NCBI GenBank assembly: GCA_027422505.1 | Contig: JAPQWV010000727.1 | Span: forward strand, 62,001 to 126,000 | From: Craterostigma plantagineum | Taxonomy: Eukaryota > Streptophyta > Magnoliopsida > Lamiales > Linderniaceae | Direction of reading: 5' to 3' | DNA: 64,000 bases | Shown: positions 47,474 to 61,500 of the stretch, piece after piece | Position numbering within the stretch: position 1 is the stretch's first letter | How the letters are laid out: each line of letters opens with the position of its first letter | The notes under the pieces: generated by a model | The model's database searches: none | Told to the model about the DNA's origin: nothing | Seen by the model: the letters and a program-made list of their open reading frames with translations, nothing else | Program-made: the position numbers and the translations under genes

Positions 47474-50400
47474 CTAGAAAACCAATTTTGTGGTGTTGAT
47501 GAGGATGAATGTTCTTTTATGTAGAATGGTTGATAAAACTAACCATTTCAGTCTTACATGTTCTCCCCCAATTCGCATGTATTTTCTACATGGATATGAG
47601 TATTTATTTCCTGGAGTTAAGTACTTTAGACCTTGACTTAGGTATTTTATTATTGAATTCAAGTACTCGACCGTAAAGGAAAGTGAGGTGGCTAGAAAAC
47701 TAATTTTGTGGTGTTGAAGAGGATCAATGTTCATGTAGAATGCTTGATAAAACCAACCATTTCAGTCTTAGATGTTCTCCCCCAATTCGCAGGTATTTTC
47801 TACATGGATATGAGTAGTTATTTCCTGGAGTTAAGTACTTTAGACATTGATTTAGGTATTTATTATTGAACTCAAGTACTCGACCGTAAACGAAAGTGAG
47901 ATGGCTAGAAAACTAATTTTGTGGTGTTTATGAGGATCGATGTTCTTATTATGTAGAATACTTGATAAAACCAACCATTTCAGTCTTAGATGTTCTCCTC
48001 CAATTCGCAGGTATTTTCTACATGAATATGAGTAATTATTTTCGGAAATTAAGTACTTTGGACCTTGATTTAGGTATTTTATTATTGAATTCAAGTACTC
48101 GACCGTAAACGAAAGTGAGGTGGCTAGAAAACTAATTTTCTGGTGTTGATGAGGATCAATGTTCCTATTATGTAGAATGCTTGATAAACCTACCATGTCA
48201 GTCTTAGATGTTCTCCCCCACTTCGCAGGTATTTTCTACATGAATATGAGTATTTATTTCCTGAAATTAAGTACTTTACACCTTAATTTATGTATTTTAT
48301 TATTGAATTCAAGTACTCGACCGTAAACGAAAGTTAGGTAGCTAGAAAAATGATTTTGTGTGTTGATGAGGACCAATGTTCTTATCATGTAGAATGCTTG
48401 ATAAAACCAACCATTTCACTCTTAAATGTTTTCCCCCAATTCGAAGGTATTTTCTACATGAATATGAGTACTTATTTCCCGTAATTAAGTACTTTAGACC
48501 TTGATTTAGGTATTTTATTATTGAATTCAAGTACTCAACCGTAAACGAAAGTGAGGTGGCTAGAAAACTAATTTTGTGGTGTTGATGAGGATCAATGTTC
48601 TTATTATGTAGAATGCTTGATAAAACCAACCATTTCAGTCTTAGATGTTCTCCCCCAATTCGCAGGTATTTTCTACATGGATATGAGTATTTATTTCCTG
48701 GAGTTAAGTACTTTAGACCTTGATTTAGGTATTTTATTATTGAATTCAAGTACTCGACCGTAAACGAAAGTGAGGTGGCTAGAAAACTAATTTTGTGGTG
48801 TTGATGAGGATCGATGTTCTTATTATGTAGAATGCTTGATAAAACAAACCATTTCAGTCTTAGATGTTCTCCTCCATTCCAGGTATTTTCTACATGAATA
48901 TGAGTATTTATTTTCTGAAATTAAGTACTTTAGACCTGATTTAGGTATTTTATTATTGAATTCAAGTACTCGACCGTAAACGAAAGTGAGGTGGCTAGAA
49001 AACTAATTTGTGGTGTTGATGAGGATCAATGTTCTTATTATGTAGAATGCTTGATAAAACCAACCATTTCAGTCTTATATGTTCACCCCCAATTCGCAGG
49101 TATTTTCTACATGGATATGAGTATTTATTTCCTGGAATTAAGTACTTTAGACCTTGATTTAGGTATTTTATATTGAACTCAAGTACTCGACCATAAACGA
49201 AAGTGAGGAGGCTAGAAAACCAATTCTGTGGTGTTGATGAGGATGAATGTTCTTTTATGTAGAATGGTTGATAAAACTAACCATTTCAGTCTTACATGTT
49301 CTCCCCCAATTCGCATGTATTTTCTACATGGATATGAGTATTTATTTCCTGGAGTTAAGTACTTTAGACCTTGACTTAGGTATTTTATTATTGAATTCAA
49401 GTACTCGACCGTAAAGGAAAGTGAGGTGGCTAGAAAACTAATTTTGTGGTGTTGAAGAGGATCAATGTTCATGTAGAATGCTTGATAAAACCAACCATTT
49501 CAGTCTTAGATGTTCTCCCCCAATTCGCAGGTATTTTCTACATGGATATGAGTAGTTATTTCCTGGAGTTAAGTACTTTAGACATTGATTTAGGTATTTA
49601 TTATTGAACTCAAGTACTCGACCGTAAACGAAAGTGAGATGGCTAGAAAACTAATTTTGTGGTGTTTATGAGGATCGATGTTCTTATTATGTAGAATACT
49701 TGATAAAACCAACCATTTCAGTCTTAGATGTTCTCCTCCAATTCGCAGGTATTTTCTACATGAATATGAGTAATTATTTTCGGAAATTAAGTACTTTGGA
49801 CCTTGATTTAGGTATTTTATTATTGAATTCAAGTACTCGACCGTAAACGAAAGTGAGGTGGCTAGAAAACTAATTTTCTGGTGTTGATGAGGATCAATGT
49901 TCCTATTATGTAGAATGCTTGATAAAACCAACCATTTCAGTCTTAGATGTTCTCCCCCACTTCGCAGGTATTTTCTACATGAATATGAGTATTTATTTCC
50001 TGAAATTAAGTACTTTACACCTTAATTTAGGTATTTTATTATTGAATTCAAGTACTCGACCGTAAACGAAAGTTAGGTAGCTAGAAAAATGATTTTGTGG
50101 TGTTGATGAGGACCAATGTTCTTATCATGTAGAATGCTTGATAAAACCAACCATTTCACTCTTAAATGTTTTCCCCCAATTCGAAGGTATTTTCTACATG
50201 AATATGAGTACTTATTTCCCGTAATTAAGTACTTTAGACCTTGATTTAGGTATTTTATTATTGAATTCAAGTACTCAACCGTAAACGAAAGTGAGGTGGC
50301 TAGAAAACTAATTTTGTGGTGTTGATGAGGATCGATGTTCTTATTATGTAAAATGCTTGATAAACCTAACCATTTCAGGCTTAGATGTTCTCCTCCAATT

Positions 50401-52060
50401 CGCAGGTATTTTCTACATGGATATGAGTAGTTATTTCCTGGAGTTAACTACTTTAGACCTTGATTTAGGTATTTTATTATTGAATTCAAGTACTCGACCG
50501 TAAAAGAAAGTGAGGTGGCTAGAAAACTAATTTAGTGGTGTTGATGAGGATCAATGTTCTTATTATGTAGAATGCTTGATAAAACAAACCATTTCAGTCT
50601 TAGATGTTCTCCTCCGATTCCAGGTATTTTCTACATGAATATGAGTATTTATTTTCTGAAATTAAGTACTTTAGACCCTGATTTAGGTATTTTATTATTG
50701 AATTCAAGTACTCGACCATAAAAGAAAGTGAGGTGGCTAGAAAACTAATCTTGTGGTGTTGATGAGGATCAATGTTCTTATTATGTAGAATGCTTGATAA
50801 AACCAACCATTTCAGTCTTATATGTTCACCCCCAATTCGCAGGTATTTTCTACATGGATATGAGTATTTATTTCCTGGAATTAAGTACTTTAGACCTTGA
50901 TTTAGGTATTTTATATTGAACTCAAGTACTCGACCATAAACGAAAGTGAGGAGGCTAGAAAACCAATTTTGTGGTGTTGATGAGGATGAATGTTCTTTTA
51001 TGTAGAATGGTTGATAAAACTAACCATTTCAGTCTTACATGTTCTCCCCCAATTCGCATGTATTTTCTACATGGATATGAGTATTTATTTCCTGGAGTTA
51101 AGTACTTTAGACCTTGACTTAGGTATTTTATTATTGAATTCAAGTACTCGACCGTAAAGGAAAGTGAGGTGGCTAGAAAACTAATTTTGTGGTGTTGAAG
51201 AGGATCAATGTTCATGTAGAATGCTTGATAAAACCAACCATTTCAGTCTTAGATGTTCTCCCCCAATTCGCAGGTATTTTCTACATGGATATGAGTAGTT
51301 ATTTCCTGGAGTTAAGTACTTTAGACATTGATTTAGGTATTTATTATTGAACTCAAGTACTCGACCGTAAACGAAAGTGAGATGGCTAGAAAACTATGGT
51401 GTTTATGAGGATCGATGTTCTTATTATGTAGAATACTTGATAAAACCAACCATTTCAGTCTTAGATGTTCTCCTCCAATTCGCAGGTATTTTCTACATGA
51501 ATATGAGTAATTATTTTCGGAAATTAAGTACTTTGGACCTTGATTTAGGTATTTTATTATTGAATTCAAGTACTCGACCGTAAACGAAAGTGAGGTGGCT
51601 AGAAAACTAATTTTCTGGTGTTGATGAGGATCAATGTTCCTATTATGTAGAATGCTTGATAAAACCTACCATGTCAGTCTTAGATGTTCTCCCCCACTTC
51701 GCAGGTATTTTCTACATGAATATGAGTATTTATTTCCTGAAATTAAGTACTTTACACCTTAATTTATGTATTTTATTATTGAATTCAAGTACTCGACCGT
51801 AAACGAAAGTTAGGTAGCTAGAAAAATGATTTTGTGGTGTTGATGAGGACCAATGTTCTTATCATGTAGAATGCTTGATAAAACCAACCATTTCACTCTT
51901 AAATGTTTTCCCCCAATTCGAAGGTATTTTCTACATGAATATGAGTACTTATTTCCCGTAATTAAGTACTTTAGACCTTGATTTAGGTATTTTATTATTG
52001 TATTCAAGTACTCGACCGTAAACGAAAGTGAGGTGGCTAGAAAATAATTTTGTGGTGTTG
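47474..52060. repeat. Three copies of the 8-monomer unit (about 1,740 bp)
   Basis: Marker positions 47474, 49212 and 50955 (steps 1,738 and 1,743), 47852, 49590 and 51333 (1,738 and 1,743), and 48342, 50073 and 51810 (1,731 and 1,737) show a regular period of eight monomers with very little divergence between copies. Confidence 0.88.
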
Positions 52061-52277
52061 ATGAGGATCAATGTTCTTATTATGTAGAATGCTTGATAAA
52101 ACCAACCATTTCAGTCTTAGATGTTCTCCCCCACTTCGCAGGTATTTTCTACATGAATATGAGTATTTTTTCCTATAGTTAAGTATTTTACACCTTGATA
52201 TAGGTATATTTTTTTATTGAATTCAAGTACTCGACCGTAAACGAAAGTGATGTGGCTGGAAAACTAATTTTGTGGTG

Positions 52278-55200
52278 TTACTGAGGGTCAATATTATTTC
52301 AGTCTTTTATGTTCACCCCCAATTCGCAGGTATTTTCTACATGGATATGAGTATTTATTTCTGGAATTAAGTACTTTAGACCTTGATTTAGGTATTTTGT
52401 ATTGAACTCAAGTACTCGACCATAAACGAAAGTGGGGTGGCTAGAAAACCAATTTTGTGGTGTTGATGAGGATGAATATTCATATTATGTAGAATGCTTC
52501 ATAAAACCAACCATTTGAGTCTTAGATGTTCTCCCCCAATTCGCATGTATTTTCTACATGGATATGAGTATTTATTTCCTGGGGTTAAGTACTTTAGACC
52601 TTGACTTAGGTATTTTATTATTGAATTCAATTACTCGACCGTAAAGGAAAGTGAGGTGGCTAGAAAACTAATTTTGTGGTTTTGATGAGGATCAATGTTC
52701 CTATTATGTAGAATGCTTGATAAAACCAACCATTTCACTCTTAAATGTTTTCCCCCAATTCGAAGGTATTTTCTACATGAATATGAGTAATTATTTTCTG
52801 AAATTAAGTACTTTGGACCTTGATTTAGGTATTTTATTATTGAATTCAAGTACTCGACCGTAAACGAAAGTGAGGCGGCTAGAAAACTAATTTTCTGGTG
52901 TTGATGAGGATCAATGTTCCTATTATGTAGAATGCTTGATAAAACCTACCATGTGAGTCTTAGATGTTCTCCCCCACTTCGCAGGTATTTTCTACATGAA
53001 TATGAGTATTTATTTCCTGAAATTAAGTACTTTACACCTTAATTTATGTATTTTATTATTGAATTCAAGTACTAGACCGTAAACGAAAGTTAGGTAGCTA
53101 GAAGAATGATTTCGTGGTGTTGGGACCAATGTTCTTATCATGTAGAATGCTTGATAAAACCAACCATTTCACTCTTAAATGTTTTCCCCCAATTCGAAGG
53201 TATTTTCTACATGAATATGAGTACTTATTTCCCGTAATTAAGTACTTTAGACCTTGATTTAGGTATTTTATTATTGTATTCAAGTACTCGACCGTAAACG
53301 AAAGTGAGGTGGCTAGAAAATAATTTTGTGGTGTTGATGAGGATCAATGTTCTTATTATGTAGAATGCTTGATAAAACCAACCATTTCAGTCTTAGATGT
53401 TCTCCCCCACTTCGCAGGTATTTTCTACATGAATATGTGTATTTTTTCCTATAGTTAAGTATTTTACACCCTGATATAGGTATATTTTATTATTGAATTC
53501 AAGTACTCGGCCGTAACGAAAGTGACGTGGTTAGAAAACTAATTTTGTGGTGTTACTGAGGATCAATATTATTTCAGTCTTAGATGTTCACCCCCAATTC
53601 GCAGGTATTTTCTACATGGATATGAGTATTTATTTCCTGGAATTAAGTACTTTAGACCTTGATTTAGGTATTTTATATTGAACTCAAGTACTCGACCATA
53701 AACGAAAGTGAGGAGGCTAGAAAACCAATTTTGTGGTATTGATGAGGATGAATGTTCTTATTATGTAGAATGGTTGATAAAACTAACCATTTCAGTCTTA
53801 CATGTTCTCCCCCAATTCGCATGTATTTTCTACATGGATATGAGTATTTATTTCCTGGAGTTAAGTACTTTAGACCTTGACTTAGGTATTTTATTATTGA
53901 ATTCAAGTACTCGACCGTAAAGGAAAGTGAGGTGGCTAGAAAACTAATTTTGTGGTGTTGAAGAGGATCAATGTTCATGTAGAATGCTTGATAAAACCAA
54001 CCATTTCAGTCTTAGATGTTCTCCCCCAATTCGCAGGTATTTTCTACATGGATATGAGTAGTTATTTCCTGGAGTTAAGTACTTTAGACCTTGATTTAGG
54101 TATTTATTATTGAACTCAAGTACTCGACCGTAAACGAAAGTGAGATGGCTAGAAAACTAATTTTGTGGTGTTTATGAGGATCGATGTTCTTATTATGTAG
54201 AATACTTGATAAAACCAACCATTTCAGTCTTAGATGTTCTCCTCCAATTCGCAGGTATTTTCTACATGAATATGAGTAATTATTTTCTGAAATTAAGTAC
54301 TTTGGACCTTGATTTAGGTATTTTATTATTGAAGTCAAGTACTCGACCGTAAACGAAAGTGAGGTGGCTAGAAAACTAATTTTCTGGTGTTGATGAGGAT
54401 CAGTGTTCCTATTATGTAGAATGCTTGATAAAACCTACCATGGCAGTCTTAGATGTTCTCCCCCACTTCGCAGGTATTTTACATGAACATGAGTATTTAT
54501 TTCCTGAAATTAAGTACTTTACACCTTAATTTATGTATTTTATTATTGAATTCAAGTACTCGACCGTAAACGAAAGTTAGGAAGCTAAAATGATTTTGTG
54601 GTGTTGGGACCAATGTTCTTATCATGTAGAATGCTTGATAAAACCAACCATTTCACTCTTAAATGTTTTCCCCCAATTCGAAGGTATTTTCTACATGAAT
54701 ATGAGTACTTATTTCCCGTAATTAAGTACTTTAGACCTTGATTTAGGTATTTTATTATTGTATTCAAGTACTCGACCGTAAACGAAAGTGAGGTGGCTAG
54801 AAAATAATTTTGTGGTGTTGATGAGGATCAATGTTCTTATTATGTAGAATGCTTGATAAAACCAACCATATCAGTCTTAGATGTTCTCCCCCACTTCGCA
54901 GGTATTTTCTACATGAATATGAGTATTTTTTCCTATAGTTAAGTATTTTACACCCTGATATAGGTATATTTTATTATTGAATTCAAGTACTCGACCGTAA
55001 ACGAAAGTGACGTGGCTAGAAAACTAATTTTGTGGTGTTACTGAGGATCAATATTATTTCAGTCTTAGATGTTCACCCCCAATTCGCAGGTATTTTCTAC
55101 ATGGATATGAGTATTTATTTCCTGGAATTAAGTACTTTAGACCTTGATTTAGGTATTTTATATTGAACTCAAGTACTCGACCATAAACGAAAGTGAGGAG

Positions 55201-56530
55201 GCTAGAAAACCAATTTTGTGGTGTTGATGAGGATGAATGTTCTTTTTATGTAGAATGGTTGACAAAACTAACCATTTCAGTCTTACATGTTCTTCCCCAA
55301 TTCACATGTATTTTCTACATGGATATGAGTATTTATTTCCTGGAGTTAAGTACTTTAGACCTTGACTTAGGTATTTTATTATTGAATTCAAGTACTCGAC
55401 CGTAAATCAAAGTGAGGTGGCTAGAAAACTAATTTTGTGGTGTTGAAGAGGATCAATGTTCATGTAGAATGCTTGATAAAACCAACCATTTCAGTCTTAG
55501 ATGTTCTCCCCCAATTCACAGGTATTTTCTACATGGATATGAGTAGTTATTTCCTGTAGTTAACTAATTTAGACCTTGATTTAGGTATTTTAAAATTGAA
55601 TTCAAGTACTCGGCCGTAAATGAAAGTGAGATGGCTAGAAAACTAATTTTGTGGTGTTTATGAGGATCGATGTTCTTATTATGTAGAATACTTGATAAAA
55701 CCAACCATTTCAGTCTTAGATGTTCTCCTCAATTCGCAGGTATTTTCTACATGAATATGACTAATTATTTTTTGAAATTAAGTACTTTGGACCTTGATTT
55801 AGGTATTTAATTATTGAATTCAAGTACTCGACCGTAAACGAAAGTGAGGTGGCTAGAAAACTAATTTTCTGGTGTTGATGAGGATCAATGTTCCTATTAT
55901 GTAGAATGCTTTATAAAACCTACCATGGCAGTCTTAGATGTTCTCCCCCACTTCGCAGGTATTTTACATGAACATGAGTATTTATTTCCTGAAATTAAGT
56001 ACTTGACACCTTAATTTATGTATTTTATTATTGAATTCAAGTACTCAACCGTAAACGAAAGTTAGGTAGCTAGAAAAATCATTTTGTGGTGTTGATGAGG
56101 ACCAATGTTCTTATTATGTAGAATGCTTGATAAAACCAACCATTTCACTCTTAAATGTTTTCCCCCAATTCGAAGGTATTTTCTACATGAATATGAGTAC
56201 TTATTTCCCGCAATTAAGTACTTTAGACCTTGATTTAGGTATTTTATTATTGTATTCAAGTACTCGACCGTAAACGAAAGTGAAGTGGCTAGAAAATAAT
56301 TTTGTGGTGTTGATGAGGATCAATGTTCTTATTATGTAGAATGCTTGATAAAACCAACCATTTCAGTCTTAGATGTTCTCCCCCACTTCGCAGGTATTTT
56401 CTACATGAATATGAGTATTTTTTCCTATAGTTAAGTATTTTACACCCTGATATAGGTATATTTTATTATTGAATTCAAGTACTCGACCGTAAACGAAAGT
56501 GACGTGGCTAGAAAACTAATTTTGTGGTGC
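52278..56530. repeat. Tandem 7-monomer units (about 1,490 bp) containing the short monomer
   Basis: The short monomer recurs at 52278, 53553, 55038 and 56530, steps of about 1,275, 1,485 and 1,492 bp. An isolated 1,490-bp step also occurs at 45821-47311. The first step is shorter by about one monomer. Confidence 0.85.
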
Positions 56531-57402
56531 TACTGAGGATCAATATTATTTCAGTCTTAGATCTTCACCCCCAATTCGCAGGTATTTTCTACATGGATAT
56601 GAGTATTTATTTCCTGGAATTAAGTACTTTAGACCTTGATTTAGGTATTTTATATTGAACTCAAGTACTCGACCGTAAACGAAAGTGAGGTGGGTAGAAA
56701 ACCAATTTTGTTGTGTTGATGAGGACAAATGTTCTTATTATGTAGAATGCTTGATAAAACCAACCATTTCAGTCTTAGATGTTCTCCCCCAATTCGCATG
56801 AATTTTCTACATGGATATGAGTATTTATTTCCTGGAGTTAAGTACTTTAGACCTTGGCTTAGGTATTTTATTATTGAATTCAGGTACTCGACCGTAAAGG
56901 AAAGTGAGGTGGCTAGAAAACTAATTTTGTTGTATTGATGAGGATCAATGTTCTTATTATGTAGAATGCTTGTGTCAGTCTTAGATGTTCTCCTTCACTT
57001 CGCAGGTATTTTCTACATGGATATGTGTATTTATTTCCTGAAATTAAGTACTTTAAACCTTGATTTAGGTATTTCATTACTGAATTCAAGTACTCGATCG
57101 TAAACGAAAGTGAGGTGGCTAGAAAACTAATCTTGTGGTGTTGATGCGGGTCAATGTTCTTATTATGTAGAATGCTTGATAAAACCAACCATTTCAGTCT
57201 TAGATGTTCTCCCCCAATTCGTAGGTATTTTCTACATGAATATGAGTATTTATTTTCTGAAATTAAGTACTTTAGACATTGATTTAGGTATTTTATTATT
57301 GAATTCAAGTTCCTGACCGTGAAGAAAAGTAAGGTGGCTAGAAAACTAATCTTGTGGTGTTGATGAGGATCAATGTTCTTATTATGTAGAATGCTTGATA
57401 AA

Positions 57403-58514
57403 TTTCATGATCCCCGCGAAGGATTGGGATTTGAACCCACCACCAACCTAGAAACTGATACAGTACTCTCTCTGTACAACATTAAACGTTTTGGGTTAAG
57501 CATTGGGCAACTAATGCCCTTCGTAGGATCGAGTGAGGTGACTGAATCAGATGAACAGAAACGGAGGAATAAAGAATGGGCTCAAATCGTGTGTGACTAC
57601 ACAGAACTCAATAATAGCTATAAAACTAGAGAGATACCACTCTCTGATGACTACATGTCACCATTTGGACCCGAAATTCAGGGAGGCTCTCACGAACAGG
57701 CTAAACCTATTTATTCATTTATCTATATTCCAGAGATTATACGCAAAATAGGTGCCTTGACAGCCTCTCTAGAATCAGAAAGGAAAGCTCACGAAGAAGA
57801 GAAAACTATTTTCTTGAGCAAAATTTATACTCTTGAAAACTTTCCTGATGCTTACAAACCTTCCACCTCCCGTCCTGTTCCAGAATCCTCTACATATAAA
57901 TGCAAGCAAACTACAAGGAAAATTCCTTTATCTCACACTAACTTTGTATCACATGTACCCACAGCAAAATCGTGAGATTTGAGGAAGCGAAGAAGGTTCG
58001 GTCTGGCTCAGCAAAGAAGACAAGAGTCCCTGATAAGAAAAAGAGACCAGTCTCAAACCTTACTTCTCATGTTTCGAAATCTTTTGCATTTCCAAAAGTG
58101 ACTTCTTGTAATGTCGCAGAACGTGTTTCGTTATTTCATGCCCCAAAATCAAAATTCTGTCATGTAAGCAATGATGTATATTCCCATCCTCGTGACGGTC
58201 ATTTCAGCAAAAACGCTTCAACGTCACATAGCACTCGATCTAAGGGCATAACTCCCACGCCGTCCAATCATACTATCAAATCTAAAATAAAGAAACACAC
58301 TACCTCTAAGACCAAGCCGAACAAGAAATTAAGTCAAAAACAGATTTGGATTCCGAAATCCCAACTGCATCATGTAGGAGATCGTCACGCTTGGATTCTT
58401 AAACCAGTTATCCAACAACCTAGCAAAGAATCAAATCTAGCAACGAACAAGTTAGCTTCTACACCTGCTATCAAAGAAGGGCCCATCTATAAATGGGTGC
58501 CTAAACTTACTTGA
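57403..58514 (+). pseudogene. Copy C gag-protease linker, frameshifted
   Basis: Frame 1 to the TGA at 57973-57975 carries GQLMPFVGSSEV, WAQIVCDYTELNNSYKT and IYIPEIIRKIGALTASLESE, matching the middle of the copy D linker (SQLMPFVRSSSV, YDYAELNTSYKT, IYVPEKLLIIAELERTIEVE). The homology then moves to frame 3 (KKTRVPDKKKRPVSN) and ends with repeated basic blocks containing KQIWIPKSQLHH, HAWILKPVIQ and YKWVPKLT, then TGA 58512-58514. The repeated W(I/V)PK/W(I/V)LK pattern before protease is typical of Sireviruses. No catalytic motif. Confidence 0.75.
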
Positions 58515-61500
58515 TTCTTTTTGCAGGTCCGTCATGTGTGGTACTTAGATTCAGGTTGCTCCTCACACATGACTGGAGACAAAGAGCTGTTGAGCAACTT
58601 TTCTGAAGGATTTCTCGGAAAGGTCTACTTCGGAAACGGTCAATATGCATCCATGCTAGGAACGGGTTATCTCATCCATGACAGGCTGACCATCAAAGGG
58701 GTGTCCTACGTCGAAGGCCTGAGCTACAATTTATTCAGCATCGGACGTTTCTGTGACAAAGGCTACAAGGTGAACTTCGAGACCAGCAAATGTAGTGTCA
58801 CAGATAACAATGGAAGAGAGCTACTCACTGGCTATAGGAAAACGAATCTATATTCCATTGATCTCAAAACTGTTCGATCGACGTGCCTCATCTCCCCAGC
58901 CTCTCTACATCAGAACGATCTCTGGCATCAGCGACTTTCCTATCTCAACTTCAAAGACCTTAACAAACTGCGATCAGAAAGCTTGGCCAAGGGACTTCCC
59001 TCGTTCAGATATCACAAAGAGCATCTTTGCTCGGCTTGTGAAATGGGAAAGATAAGGAAGGCATCTCACCGGACCAAATACATAGCCTCAACTTCCAAAC
59101 CTCTCGAACTCATTCATATGGATCTGTGTGGACCTATGCGAACTCAGACCATTAATGGGCGAAAATATGTGTTGGTTATTGTGGATGGTTTCTCATGCTA
59201 CACATGGACCAAATTCCTCAGAACCAAGGACGAAACTCCAAGTCTAATCATAGAGTTTATCAAAACCTCACAAAACCTCTACCAACTAAGTGTACAAATC
59301 ATTAGAACTGACAACGGGACAGAATTCAAGAACAAAAAACTCAGTGACTTCTATGCATCACTTGGAATCACCCAACAGTTCGCAGCGGCGAAAACGCCTC
59401 AACAGAACGGGGTAGTCGAGTGCAAGAACAGAACCTTAGTTGAAGCCACTCATACACTCCTCATTCACTCTGGACTACCACACTTCTTGTGGGCCGAAGC
59501 AATGAACACAGCCTATTTCACTCAAAACCGTGGCTCCCTTCACAAGAGGTTCAATAGGACTCCCTACGAGTTGATAAATCGCAGAGTGTCAGATGTCTCT
59601 TTCCTGAGAGTCTTTGGATGCAAGTGCTATGTAGCAAACGATCGTGAAGATAGAGGCAAACTCGACCCGAAAGCATTTGAAGGGATTTTGGTGGGATACT
59701 CAACAAAAAAGCCTATCGAGTATATCTCAAGGATAAAAGATCTGTTACGGAAAGCATTAACGTTACGTTTGATGAAGTAGATCGAGTAGTTTCTGTACAA
59801 ATCAGTCCAGAACCAGGACTTCTACGAGAGTTGACAAAGGATCAACCAAGCACATCCTCCACGGGCGAAACTTTAAAATCAAACACTTTGAGCGACATGG
59901 AACTCGATCTCTTATTCCAGGATCTCTTCTCTGAGCCGACGCCACCCACTGCTCCAACAACTTCTGCAGCACCGGGATGACGACAGTGAATCCCCAACTG
60001 ATACTGAGATCATCTCCAGCTCATCCACTGAAACTCCTCAGCCCTCGGATTCAAAAATAGAAATCTCTTCAGGAGAGTCAGTAATACCTCAACCTGGAGA
60101 AGAAACGAAACATCAAGCTGATCAGAGTGAAGAAACAATAGACGATACAAATGCAGCTGGATCATCACAACCTGGTACAAGAAAGTGGACCCGAGCACAC
60201 TCTAAGTCACAAATAATTGGGGACCCTTCCACTGGTGTAACCACTTGAGCATCAACGATAAATGAAAGCCTCTATTCGTGCTTTCTCAGTCAAAAGGAGC
60301 CCAGCAAAGTGGCGGAAGCACTCGCCGACCCAGATTGGATAATCGCAATGCAGGAGGAAATCAATCAGTTTGAGAGGTTGAAAGTTTGGAACCTAGTACC
60401 TAGACTGGCTGGGAAAACTATCATAGGAACTAAATGGGTGTTTAAGAACAAAAAGGACGAGCAAGGAGTTGTTATAAGGAATAAAGCAAGAACTTCACAG
60501 TCTACCAGATGGATATCAAAACTGCATTCCTCAATGGAATACTAAAAGAAGAATTTTTTCTATCTCAGCCTGAAGGTTTTGTAAACGAACAACTCCCAGA
60601 CCACGTCTACAGACTCGATAAAGCTCTCGATGGACTTAAACAAGCTCCCAGAGCCTGGTATGAGGTCCTCTCGGATTTTCTCATCTCCTCTGGTAAGGGA
60701 AGATAGATACGACTCTCTTTATCAAGAAAGACGGCTCAGACGTTATGTTAGTGCAGATTTACGTCGACTACATCATATTTGGGTGGGACGGACTCAAGAA
60801 TGTGCAGGAACTTTGGGGATCTAATGAAGCAAAATTTTGAAATGAGCATGATGGGCGAGCTAAGTTTTTTCTTAGGCCTTCAGGTTAAGCAGCTTCACGA
60901 TGGATTCTTCATCAGTCAATCCAAGTACATTCACGACATACTCAAGAAGTACAACTTGGACAACTCAAATGCTGCCATCACTCCCATGTCTACCTCATGC
61001 AAACTTGATGCAGATTCATCAGGAAAATCTGTTAACCAGACGATTTATCGAGGCATGATAGGATCCTTGCTCTATCTTACGTGACATCATATTCGCCACA
61101 TGTCTCTGTGCTCGCTTTCAAGCTGATCCAAAGGAGTCTCACATGTCGCTGTCAAGCGGATCTTCAAATACCTCAAGGGAACTCCAAATCTAGGTCTATG
61201 GTACCCGATGGAGTCAAGCTTCGAACTAGTAGGATACACCGACGCTGATTACGCGGGATGCAAGCTGGACAGAAAGAGCACTTCTGGAGCCGCTCAATTT
61301 CTCGGGGGTAAACTCGTAAGCTGGTCGTCTCGAAAACAAAATTGTGTCTCAACCTCGACAGCAGAGGCATAATATGTCGCTGCTGCGAGTTGTTGCTCAC
61401 AAATTTTGTGGATGAGAACCCAACTGCGAGACTTTGGCATAACGTTAAATCGTATTCCAATTTTTAGTGACTCTAAAAGTGCTATAGCCATAACAAGTAA

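Larger units (their letters stand above)
36724..57402. repeat. Satellite block 3, roughly 95 monomers with clear higher-order structure
   Basis: Same monomer as blocks 1 and 2, and directly continuous with block 2 before insertion of copy D. Variant monomers recur at regular distances, described in the sub-features. A shortened monomer type, reading GTTACTGAGGATCAATATTATTTCAG, has lost about 36 bases that include the TATGTAGAATGC landmark. It occurs near 38251, 40076, 43962, 45821, 47311, 52278, 53553, 55038 and 56530. Another variant has GTTGAAGAGGATC and GTTCATGTAGAATGC, eight bases shorter. The right edge is abrupt: the array stops in TGCTTGATAAA and runs into copy C coding sequence. Confidence 0.97.

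Noticed and set aside
2200..57402. CRISPR array
   Set aside because: Repeats are 219 bp and head to tail with no unique spacers, in a plant genome context.
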